Part shown: piece by piece, positions 7,680 to 15,631 of the stretch
How the letters are laid out: the number at the start of each line of letters is the position of its first letter
Position numbering within the stretch: position 1 is the first letter of the stretch
Source: an uncultured Clostridia bacterium
Lineage (GTDB): Bacteria > Bacillota > Clostridia > HGM11327
Assembly (NCBI GenBank): GCA_905210525.1
Contig: CAJLXE010000002.1
Coordinates: 1-25,604, forward strand
Reading direction: 5' to 3'
Length of the DNA stretch: 25,604 nt
The notes under the pieces: model-generated
The model's input: the letters and a program-made list of their open reading frames with translations, nothing else
What the model was told of the DNA's origin: nothing
The model's database searches: none
Translations under genes and position numbers: made by a program

Positions 7680-9326
7680 TTGTTTAACAGTATTAATGGA
7701 GCATTACTCAAGGATATGTTTTTTTGCGCTGCGCACAACCTTGAGGATAATAAATCGTTTATAAACGATTTGAACGTTTATCCCGTCCCGGACGGTGATA
7801 CAGGTACAAATATGTCTCTTACTATGCAGTCTGCATTGAAAGAGACGTCGAAGGTGACAGAACTCACGGCAACCAATCTTGCAAACGCTGTTTCGACAGG
7901 TGCGCTTAAGGGTGCCAGAGGTAATTCGGGTGTTATATTGTCACAGCTTTTCAGAGGCTTTGCGAAGTCTCTTTTGGGTAAGGAAGATATAACAGTTGAG
8001 GATTTTGCGCTTGCTCTTAAGGCGGCGGCCGATAACGCATATAAAGCCGTTATGAAGCCTTCTGAGGGAACTATTCTTACGGTGGCAAGAATGACTGCCG
8101 AAAAAGCAATGGAACTCAGAAGAAGAGAGCAGCAGTTTGAAAGATTTTTTGAAGCAATATGCGCAGCAGCAAAAGCGGCACTTGATGCAACCCCAAATAT
8201 GCTTCCCGTTCTCAAACAGGCAGGCGTTGTGGATTCGGGCGGAATGGGCTTTTACTGCATACTTTGCGGCTTTGAAATGGCGCTCAAAGAAGATTATACG
8301 CTGAATCTGAAAGAATATGAGACTTCTAAGGAAAAAGGCTTTGAAAGCTTAAATGCGGATGAATTTGTTGATGACCATTCGCTCGCAAATATAGAATTTG
8401 CATACTGTACAGAGTTTTTTGTGTATGAATCCGGTAATATTTTCCCGGCGAACATAGAGGATGTATTTAAGGCGGAGTTCGGTCCCAAGGGAGATTCTAT
8501 GCTTGTAATACATCAGGACGGAGTTGTAAAGACGCACATTCACACGAATAAGCCTCTTGAAGTGTTGTCGTTTGCATTGAAGTACGGAGTGCTTCAGGAT
8601 GTAAAAATAGAAAATATGCGTCTTCAGAACGAGGAAATCAATGCATCCAAAAAGGCGAACGAACCCAAAAAAGAAGTCGGCATAGTTGTTATATCAATGG
8701 GTGACGGTATTTCGGAAATATTCAAGTCTTTGGGCGCAGACGTCATAGTCGGCGGCGGACAGACGATGAATCCGAGCATAGAAGATATTGTTAAAGCAGT
8801 TGAGAAAGCAAATGCGGAACATGTTTTTGTTTTCCCGAACAACAAAAATATCATATTGGCGGCAGAACAGGCAAAAGACATATGTAACTGCGATATAAGA
8901 GTTATACCTACAAAGAGTGTTCAGCAGTGTATATCTGCTTTGATTATGTATAATCCGGACGAAAGTATTGACGAAAACGAAAAGCAGTTCAACGAAATAT
9001 CCGCGCGTGTTGTTTACGGTCAGATAACGAGTGCCGTAAGGGATACAATAATAGACGACGTGGATGTACATGAGGGTGATTATATTGCTCTTGTAAAGAA
9101 CAAGCTTAAGGTTTCGGGTCCCGACATAGTAAGCGTTGCCAAAGAAATGTTTGCTCAGATGATATCGGAGGACAGTTCTCTTGTTACTATATATTACGGC
9201 GAGGACACAACCGAAGAGCTTGCAAATGCTCTTGCGGATTATGTTCGTGAAACGTACGAATATATTGACGCAGAGGTGTATAACGGCGGTCAGCCGGTAT
9301 ATAATTTGTTGGTTTCGGTTGATTGA
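7680..9326 (+). CDS. fakA: Fatty acid kinase subunit FakA-like protein (DAK phosphatase domain, YloV)
   Basis: The 548-aa protein has an N-terminal DhaL/Dak2 ATP-binding domain with VYPVPDGDTGTNMSLT near residues 33-48 and GARGNSGVILSQ near 80. It ends with a C-terminal DegV-like (EDD) region. FakA phosphorylates fatty acids held by a separate FakB (DegV) protein, which feeds host or environmental fatty acids into phospholipid synthesis. No fakB is in the window. The start is a TTG at 7680, chosen because the family N-terminus (INGxLLKDM, AHNLE) begins right there and AAGGG lies 9 nt upstream. The stop overlaps the recG ATG by one base. The asp23-fakA-recG order is a common Firmicutes operon. 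Confidence 0.92.
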   Translation: MFNSINGALLKDMFFCAAHNLEDNKSFINDLNVYPVPDGDTGTNMSLTMQSALKETSKVTELTATNLANAVSTGALKGARGNSGVILSQLFRGFAKSLLGKEDITVEDFALALKAAADNAYKAVMKPSEGTILTVARMTAEKAMELRRREQQFERFFEAICAAAKAALDATPNMLPVLKQAGVVDSGGMGFYCILCGFEMALKEDYTLNLKEYETSKEKGFESLNADEFVDDHSLANIEFAYCTEFFVYESGNIFPANIEDVFKAEFGPKGDSMLVIHQDGVVKTHIHTNKPLEVLSFALKYGVLQDVKIENMRLQNEEINASKKANEPKKEVGIVVISMGDGISEIFKSLGADVIVGGGQTMNPSIEDIVKAVEKANAEHVFVFPNNKNIILAAEQAKDICNCDIRVIPTKSVQQCISALIMYNPDESIDENEKQFNEISARVVYGQITSAVRDTIIDDVDVHEGDYIALVKNKLKVSGPDIVSVAKEMFAQMISEDSSLVTIYYGEDTTEELANALADYVRETYEYIDAEVYNGGQPVYNLLVSVD

Positions 9327-11362
9327 TGGAAATATATAACGAAAACATTACAAAATTAAAGGGCATAGGTCCCGGAAATGAAAAGCTTCTCAACAGTATC
9401 GGAATATCGACTGTTGGGGAGCTTTTGCATTATTTCCCGAAAGGGTATGATTTTTATAAATATTACGAAAATCCGGAATATATAAGTGAAAGCGGCAAAT
9501 GTATTTTTTATGTAACGTATGACGGCACAGCTGTGAGAAAATATTCTCCTCAGACGGGTTATTATGTAAAGTGGCAGTATAAAGAAGGCCGGAAAAATAT
9601 TACGTTTACATGGTTTAATCAGCCTTACATAATAAATTCGCTTGAAAAAGGAAAAAGATATTGCGTTAAATGCGATATTGATTGTAAAAATTCATTGTTG
9701 ACGTCGGTAAATCCGCGTTTTGACGGTAAGTACGAATGTAATGAAAGCGTTATGGAGCCCTTGTACAAGCTGCCTAAGGGCATAAGTGCGGCAAGATTTT
9801 CGGGCTTTGTAAAAAATGCACTCATACAGGCGGAAAACAGTTTTAACGATTACATTCCGGAAAAACTGCGCTTGAAGTATGATATACTGCCTCTGTGTGA
9901 AGCACTTGTACAGGTTCATTGTCCCGCGAACGAGGAGCAGGCGATAAACGGAATGAAAAGATTTATATTTGAAGAATTTTTTATGTTCTGTGTGCGCAAA
10001 TCCGTCAACAAAAGGCAAGCGTTTCGTGGGTCGGCGGCGATAAAATGCGATTGGGATGCAATGGAAAAGTTTTTTTCAAAGCTTCCTTATAAGCTTACGG
10101 ATGCGCAGCTCAAAGCCGTAAACGATGTTATACATGACTTGGAATCGGATAAGCCTATGAACCGTATAATTCAGGGCGATGTCGGTTCGGGTAAAACCGC
10201 AGTTGCGTTCAGCGCGTGTCTTGCGGCAAAATCGGGAGGCGTACAAAGCATAATAATGGCTCCGACAGAAGTGCTTGCAAATCAGCATATGAAGTCGTTT
10301 GAAGAGCTGTTCAAAGAGTATGACATAAAAGCGGGACTCCTTACGGGCAGTATGACAAAAAAGGCAAAAAACGAGCTTAAAAAGGATTTCTTTGAGGGTA
10401 AAACAGATGTTCTTATAGGAACTCAGGCTGTTTTAGAGGAGGATGTGATATCCGACAATGTCGGGCTTGTGATAACCGACGAGCAGCACAGATTCGGAGT
10501 GAGGCAAAGATTGGGACTTAAAAATAAAGGAAAACCCGTAAATATGCTATTGCTTACCGCAACGCCGATACCGCGCACACTGTCGTTGGTTATATATTCC
10601 GATCTTGACGTATCTGTTATAGATCAGATGCCGGAGGGCAGGATTCCGGTAAAAACCTATTGTCGAAAAAGTACGGCAAGAGGCAATGTGTATGCTTTTG
10701 CGGTAAACGAAATTGCATCGGGGCACAGATTGTATGTTATATGTCCGGCGGTAGAGGATGAAGATGAAAATAAGGCTTCGGTGAAGACATTGTATGATTC
10801 TTTGTCCAAAAACGAATTGAAAAATGTCAGATGCGCAATGCTTTACGGCGGAATGAGACCGAAAGATAAGGATGAAATAATGAGTAAATTTGCTTCGGGA
10901 CAAATCGATGCTTTAATTTCAACTACCGTTGTTGAGGTGGGCGTAAATGTTCCGGAGGCAACGGTTATGATTGTGGAAAATGCCGAAAAGTTCGGATTGG
11001 CGCAGCTTCATCAGTTAAGAGGCCGAGTCGGCAGAGGCAGAGAAAAATCATACTGCATACTTATATCCGATTCGGAATCCGAAACTGCAAAAGCAAGGCT
11101 TGCAATGCTTGAACATACAAACGACGGATTTGAAATAGCAAGAGAGGATATGAGACTCAGAGGTCAGGGAGAATATTTCGGACTGAGACAGCACGGCGAA
11201 CAACAGTTCAGGCTCGGGGAACTTCCGAGAGATGTGCTGCTTTTTGCAAAGGCTTCGGATGCGGCGGAATTTGTATGTGAGAACAAGGATATATACAGTG
11301 AATTTTATAAATATATAACCGATAAGGCAAATATACTTAACGATAATATTGTGTTTAACTGA
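9326..11362 (+). CDS. recG: ATP-dependent DNA helicase RecG
   Basis: The protein is 678 aa, normal for RecG. It starts with an OB-fold wedge region (LKGIGPGNEKLLNSIGI, HYFPKGYDFY). The SF2 helicase motifs follow: Walker A G284-DVGSGKT291, DEQH at 385-388, TATPIPRTL, TTVVEVGVNVPE and QLRGRVGRG. The C-terminal translocation motif DGFEIAREDMRLRGQGEYFG is also present. RecG remodels stalled forks and branch-migrates Holliday junctions. The ATG overlaps the fakA stop (TGATG), a translational-coupling arrangement without its own obvious ribosome binding site. A TTG at 9323 is also in frame but adds only one residue. No terminator is visible downstream. Confidence 0.97.
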   Translation: MEIYNENITKLKGIGPGNEKLLNSIGISTVGELLHYFPKGYDFYKYYENPEYISESGKCIFYVTYDGTAVRKYSPQTGYYVKWQYKEGRKNITFTWFNQPYIINSLEKGKRYCVKCDIDCKNSLLTSVNPRFDGKYECNESVMEPLYKLPKGISAARFSGFVKNALIQAENSFNDYIPEKLRLKYDILPLCEALVQVHCPANEEQAINGMKRFIFEEFFMFCVRKSVNKRQAFRGSAAIKCDWDAMEKFFSKLPYKLTDAQLKAVNDVIHDLESDKPMNRIIQGDVGSGKTAVAFSACLAAKSGGVQSIIMAPTEVLANQHMKSFEELFKEYDIKAGLLTGSMTKKAKNELKKDFFEGKTDVLIGTQAVLEEDVISDNVGLVITDEQHRFGVRQRLGLKNKGKPVNMLLLTATPIPRTLSLVIYSDLDVSVIDQMPEGRIPVKTYCRKSTARGNVYAFAVNEIASGHRLYVICPAVEDEDENKASVKTLYDSLSKNELKNVRCAMLYGGMRPKDKDEIMSKFASGQIDALISTTVVEVGVNVPEATVMIVENAEKFGLAQLHQLRGRVGRGREKSYCILISDSESETAKARLAMLEHTNDGFEIAREDMRLRGQGEYFGLRQHGEQQFRLGELPRDVLLFAKASDAAEFVCENKDIYSEFYKYITDKANILNDNIVFN

Positions 11363-11439
11363 TAAATGCGGGGAAACAGTAAATTTTGAAAGTAAATCAA
11401 ACCCTAATTGTTAAATATTTGCATACACGTTTTATGCTA

Positions 11440-11468
11440 TTGATTTTACTGTCTTTTTCTGATATAAT
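11440..11468 (+). promoter_or_regulatory. Sigma-A promoter of the dockerin-cohesin gene pair
   Basis: TTGATT (11440-11445) and TATAAT (11463-11468) are 17 bp apart. Transcription would start near 11475, about 103 nt before the ATG at 11578. This excludes the longer reading frame that begins at 11386, since that start lies upstream of the transcript. Confidence 0.8.
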
Positions 11469-11577
11469 TTTAAAAATGACTTTGTTGCAATGTGCGGCAT
11501 TGTTTGAAAATATATTTGAAACCGTAAATTGTAATTTTTTTTCGTATTACATGGGGGAGGAACGGGGGATAATAAAA

Positions 11578-14500
11578 ATGAAAAGGATAACGGCATTTTT
11601 ACTGGCATTCATTATAGCTTTGCAGATGCCTGTGGGTATATCGGATGCGGTATGTATTCCGGACGACACAGCGACGCCTGCTGATATTGTTTTGCCTGCC
11701 GATGATACGGATATACCGACAGGGTTGTCGGGAGGAGAAGAGCTTCGTGCCGAATATGCGGACAGCGTCGTTCAAACATCGGAAACAAAAAAATATACTT
11801 ACCGCGCGGACTCGATACAGCTTAATAAATGCGTAAACAGATATGGGTATGATGATCTTGCGAAACGTTCAAACGGCAAAGAACGTCAAAGACTCTATAA
11901 CGATATGCTTGCTTTTTGTATTGCGTTTTATTCGGACACATCCGATATTTCAAATGAAATATATGTTTCGGGCGAAAAGTATCTTTTTGCAGACAGCTTT
12001 AATTTCGCCGAAATCGGGCTTACAGTTGATGAAGCGCTGCAAACATGGATAGTGTTCAGACACGATAACCCCATATATTATTGGATATCGAATACCGCGG
12101 TTGTTACGGATTCCGTTATATACCTTACTTTGTCGGATGAATATAAGCTCGGAACGCAAAGATCCGCATTTAATGCAAAGGTGGAAAAAGCTATTGATGA
12201 ATACTTAAAGCTTACCGAAAACCTGAGTACAAAATTTGAAAAGGCGCTTGCGGTTCACGATAAAATATGTAAGGATGTATCTTATGCAAAGGATTCAAAT
12301 GGAAATCCTTCGTCTGAAGCATGGGCGCACAATATTCTCGGCGTGTTTGATAACAAAGAGGCTGTTTGCGAGAGCTATGCAAAGGTTTATCAGCTTATAC
12401 TTACATATATAGGAATAGAAAACATATACGTGACAGGTGTTTCGGGTTCTCAGAATCATGCATGGAATATGGTTAAACTCGATGACGGCGAATGGCACTT
12501 CATTGATGTTACGTGGGATGATACCTCTGTTGAGGACGAATATACATATTTGTATTTTGCGCTCGGTAAAGATAAATTTGATACTTCACATACTGCGAAT
12601 ACTCCGAGCAACAAAAAGCTTGATTTTTTGTATGATTTACCGGCGGCTTCAAATGTTACGTATACACCGATTAATCTTGTGGAAAATGAAACGGGAAATA
12701 CCGTTTTGTGCAGAAATATTTCCGATGCTCTCAAGCTTGTAGAAAATCAGAACTTCAATTACCGTATAGAACTTTTCAGATATGCAAATGATTGCGAAAT
12801 TGAGGCAGGCTCTTTGCCGAAAGCCGAAAGCATACTTTTCAAGGGCAATTATTATGATCGTTCCGGAAGCGGCAGCGGAAACTTTTATGTAGACAAGATA
12901 TTTGCTAAAGGTAATATAACGTTTAACGGCAATGTGTTTTTTGAAAATGCAGATGTGAGATTTTATAATGCCACAGCATCGTCGGTTACGTTTGAACTTG
13001 GCGGCGGGATGCTTGGCTTTTCCGGTAAATTTTGCCGCTTATATGCGCATATTAACGGAGAAAATGCATCATCTGTCGATATAAGCGGGTGTAAATCCAT
13101 ACATTTTCACGGAAATATTAATACAAATGAAATGATAATAAGCACAGGAAATTGTTCTCTGCTTGGTTCGGAATATAATATATCGGTTTTGTCCGTTAAA
13201 AACGGAACAACAGATATAAGAGAAAGCATGGTTTCAAAATTTACCGAAATTAAAACGGTAAATATTCCTCAATCCGTAACGTTGGTATCGTCATCCGCTT
13301 TTTGCAAGAACAAAAAACTCAGCGCGATAAATGTTGATGCGGATAACAAAACATACACATCCTGTGATGGTGTGCTGTACAAAATGTCATCGGGTAAACC
13401 GGAAAAACTTACGGCATATCCTGCGGCAAAGCCGGGCGATACATACAGACTCCGATACGGAACTAAAATTGTTTGCGATAATGCTTTTGCAAATGCCGTT
13501 TACTTAAAAAAGATATATCTTTATAAAGGTATAACGTCAATAGGCAGCAATGCTTTTGAAGGTACGAAAAATCTTCAGGCGGTATTTATTTCCGGTTCGG
13601 CGGCTGATATTGCTTCGGACGCATTTGACGAAGGCACAAAAACATTTATTTACGGTATAAAAAATTCATATGCCGATACATATGCAAGTGAAAATAATAT
13701 AGGATTTGTAAAAATAAAAGAATATACATACAAATTCGTAAATTACGACGGCAGTGTTATATCCGAAAGAACGGGCTTTGAAAATGAACCTGTAATATTG
13801 CCTCAGACAAATCCGTCAAGACCGTCAACGCAGTATGTTGTATATACTTTTGCCGGTTGGAATGGTTATAAAGAGGGTATGACGCTTGATTCGGATAAGG
13901 TTTTTACGGCAAATTATACCGAGACTGTGGAAGAATATACATACAGATTTTTTGATGCGGACGGGAATGTTGTAAAAAAAGCTACCGTAAAGGCAGGATC
14001 CGAGATAATCCCTCCATCGGAATATGTTCCCGTCAAAAAATCGGACGCTCAATACATATATGAATTTGCCGGCTGGAGAGGATTTACGGACGGCATGACG
14101 ATAAATTCCGATATTGATTTTGAGCCGATTTTCAATTCCGTAGTAAGGCATTACAGATATACGTTTTATGCGGATGACGGTAAAACTGTAATAAAAACGG
14201 CGACGGCTCCGTATGGCACGGTAATTGTGTGTCCGGAAGCTCCGTCAAAGCCTGCAAACGGCACAGTAAGATATGTGTTCAAAGGCTGGAAAAATTATTC
14301 AGACGGAATGACGGTTTCCGGGAATGCAGAATTTTATGCGGAATTTACGGAAGAGCAGAATACGCTCACTTACATATTTTATGATGACGACGGTATGACC
14401 GAAATCAAGAGGACTACCGGATTGTATGGCGACGTAATTGAGTGCCCGTCGGATCCTGTCAAGGAAAAGGACGGTGTTAAATATACTTTTACGGGCTGGA

Positions 14501-15603
14501 CAGGGTATAAGTACGGTATGAAACTGACTCAGAATATATCGTTCAAGGCAAACTATGGAGTATTTGCAAATCCGTGCAGGTATGTTTTTTATGACGATGA
14601 CGGAAGTGTAATTTCAAAGGGCGTATGTGAAAAGGGCGGCACTGTTGACTTGCCTGAGAATCCGGTTAAAGCAAATGCGGCAGAATATTGCTGGAAGTTT
14701 GAAAAATGGAGCGGTTATACAGCAGGTATGACCATTGAAAGCGATGTATCCTTTACGGCTGTTTATAAAAAAACGGTTCGCGAATACATATATACATTCT
14801 ATGATGACGACCGTACTACTGTTATAGCGACAGGCACATTGCCTTACGACTCTGTTATTGCCGTACCGGAACACGGTAAGGAAAATACAAAGCAATATAC
14901 CTATGAGCTTTCCGGTTGGGAAAATTATACGTCAGGTATGAAGCTTAAATGTGATATGGATTTTTATGCTCAATATAATGTGACGGAAAACGAATATACA
15001 TATAAATTTATAGATTATAACGGTACTGTGATAACGCAAACAAAGGCGGTTTACGGAACACTTATAGTAAAACCTCAGAATCCTCAGAGAACGGGATATG
15101 CGTTTAAGGGTTGGATAGGCTACGAAGACGGTATGCTGCTCAAGGATGATGTTACGTTTGTTGCTCAGTATGAGATTTCTCAAACTGGCATAACATCATC
15201 CGTATATAACGTGGATAAATCAGGCTTGTATCTCAAAGGTGTGAGCCCGAAAACGATGCGTTCGGAATTTCTTGCCAATATAGATAACGTACTTACAGTA
15301 AAACTTTTCGGCATAGACGGACGCGAAATAAAGGATCCGGAAAAATTTGTGGGAACCGGAATGGCGGTAAAGCTTATCGGAGCAGGCGGAGCTGTTTTAC
15401 AGCAGCTTATTATAATTGTTGCCGGAGATACAAACGGTGACGGAGAGATTTCGATAACGGATTTCATGCGCATAAAGAAGCATTTGCTTTCCGATGAAAC
15501 ATTTCTTTCGGGAGCCGAGCTTGTTGCGGCTGATTACAATACGGACGGCTATGTGACAATAACCGATTTTGTTCAGGTTAAGTCATATTTGCTCAATCAA
15601 TAA
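11578..15603 (+). CDS. Secreted modular protein: transglutaminase-like, LRR, seven InlB-like repeats, dockerin
   Basis: The product is 1341 aa. A Sec signal peptide (1-24, MKRITAFLLAFIIALQM) is followed by a Thr/Asp-rich segment. A transglutaminase-like domain comes next (about 200-325) with a complete Cys-His-Asp triad: C264 (AVCESYAKVYQ), H294 (QNHAWN) and D310 (IDVTWDD). Residues 360-545 are beta-rich and unassigned. Residues 550-715 look like a BspA-type leucine-rich segment (VNIPQSVTLVSSSAF, ITSIGSNAFEGTKNLQ). Seven InlB-B/Flg_new-like repeats span 716-1198. After a short beta domain, residues 1282-1341 form a type I dockerin with two calcium loops (DTNGDGEISITD and DYNTDGYVTITD). The start is set by CGGGGGA 9 nt upstream, the signal peptide and the promoter. 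No carbohydrate-active enzyme module is visible. The cohesin gene follows 28 nt later. Confidence 0.9.
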   Translation: MKRITAFLLAFIIALQMPVGISDAVCIPDDTATPADIVLPADDTDIPTGLSGGEELRAEYADSVVQTSETKKYTYRADSIQLNKCVNRYGYDDLAKRSNGKERQRLYNDMLAFCIAFYSDTSDISNEIYVSGEKYLFADSFNFAEIGLTVDEALQTWIVFRHDNPIYYWISNTAVVTDSVIYLTLSDEYKLGTQRSAFNAKVEKAIDEYLKLTENLSTKFEKALAVHDKICKDVSYAKDSNGNPSSEAWAHNILGVFDNKEAVCESYAKVYQLILTYIGIENIYVTGVSGSQNHAWNMVKLDDGEWHFIDVTWDDTSVEDEYTYLYFALGKDKFDTSHTANTPSNKKLDFLYDLPAASNVTYTPINLVENETGNTVLCRNISDALKLVENQNFNYRIELFRYANDCEIEAGSLPKAESILFKGNYYDRSGSGSGNFYVDKIFAKGNITFNGNVFFENADVRFYNATASSVTFELGGGMLGFSGKFCRLYAHINGENASSVDISGCKSIHFHGNINTNEMIISTGNCSLLGSEYNISVLSVKNGTTDIRESMVSKFTEIKTVNIPQSVTLVSSSAFCKNKKLSAINVDADNKTYTSCDGVLYKMSSGKPEKLTAYPAAKPGDTYRLRYGTKIVCDNAFANAVYLKKIYLYKGITSIGSNAFEGTKNLQAVFISGSAADIASDAFDEGTKTFIYGIKNSYADTYASENNIGFVKIKEYTYKFVNYDGSVISERTGFENEPVILPQTNPSRPSTQYVVYTFAGWNGYKEGMTLDSDKVFTANYTETVEEYTYRFFDADGNVVKKATVKAGSEIIPPSEYVPVKKSDAQYIYEFAGWRGFTDGMTINSDIDFEPIFNSVVRHYRYTFYADDGKTVIKTATAPYGTVIVCPEAPSKPANGTVRYVFKGWKNYSDGMTVSGNAEFYAEFTEEQNTLTYIFYDDDGMTEIKRTTGLYGDVIECPSDPVKEKDGVKYTFTGWTGYKYGMKLTQNISFKANYGVFANPCRYVFYDDDGSVISKGVCEKGGTVDLPENPVKANAAEYCWKFEKWSGYTAGMTIESDVSFTAVYKKTVREYIYTFYDDDRTTVIATGTLPYDSVIAVPEHGKENTKQYTYELSGWENYTSGMKLKCDMDFYAQYNVTENEYTYKFIDYNGTVITQTKAVYGTLIVKPQNPQRTGYAFKGWIGYEDGMLLKDDVTFVAQYEISQTGITSSVYNVDKSGLYLKGVSPKTMRSEFLANIDNVLTVKLFGIDGREIKDPEKFVGTGMAVKLIGAGGAVLQQLIIIVAGDTNGDGEISITDFMRIKKHLLSDETFLSGAELVAADYNTDGYVTITDFVQVKSYLLNQ
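13723..15171 (+). repeat. Seven tandem InlB-B / Flg_new-like protein repeats
   Basis: Within the dockerin protein, units of about 62-72 residues each start with Y-x-Y-x-F-x-D-x-D-G and end with a W-x-G/N-Y/F-x-x-G-M block followed by a beta strand ending in A-x-Y. The W-block is at residues 761, 833, 904, 974, 1044, 1114 and 1179. The units are clearly related at protein level but well diverged in DNA. That suggests an old, selected array rather than recent amplification. Such repeats are common in bacterial adhesins as stalk or spacer modules. Confidence 0.85.
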
Positions 15604-15631
15604 TTTATTGTGGCGGGGGATTATTTGATAT

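Noticed and set aside
11386..11577. Longer N-terminus for the dockerin protein (64 extra residues)
   Set aside because: It lies upstream of or across the promoter at 11440-11468, lacks a ribosome binding site, and would bury the signal peptide inside the protein.
11469..11577. Riboswitch in the dockerin gene leader
   Set aside because: Only short hairpins (caatg/cattg, tgtaat/attaca) are visible, with no recognisable riboswitch core.
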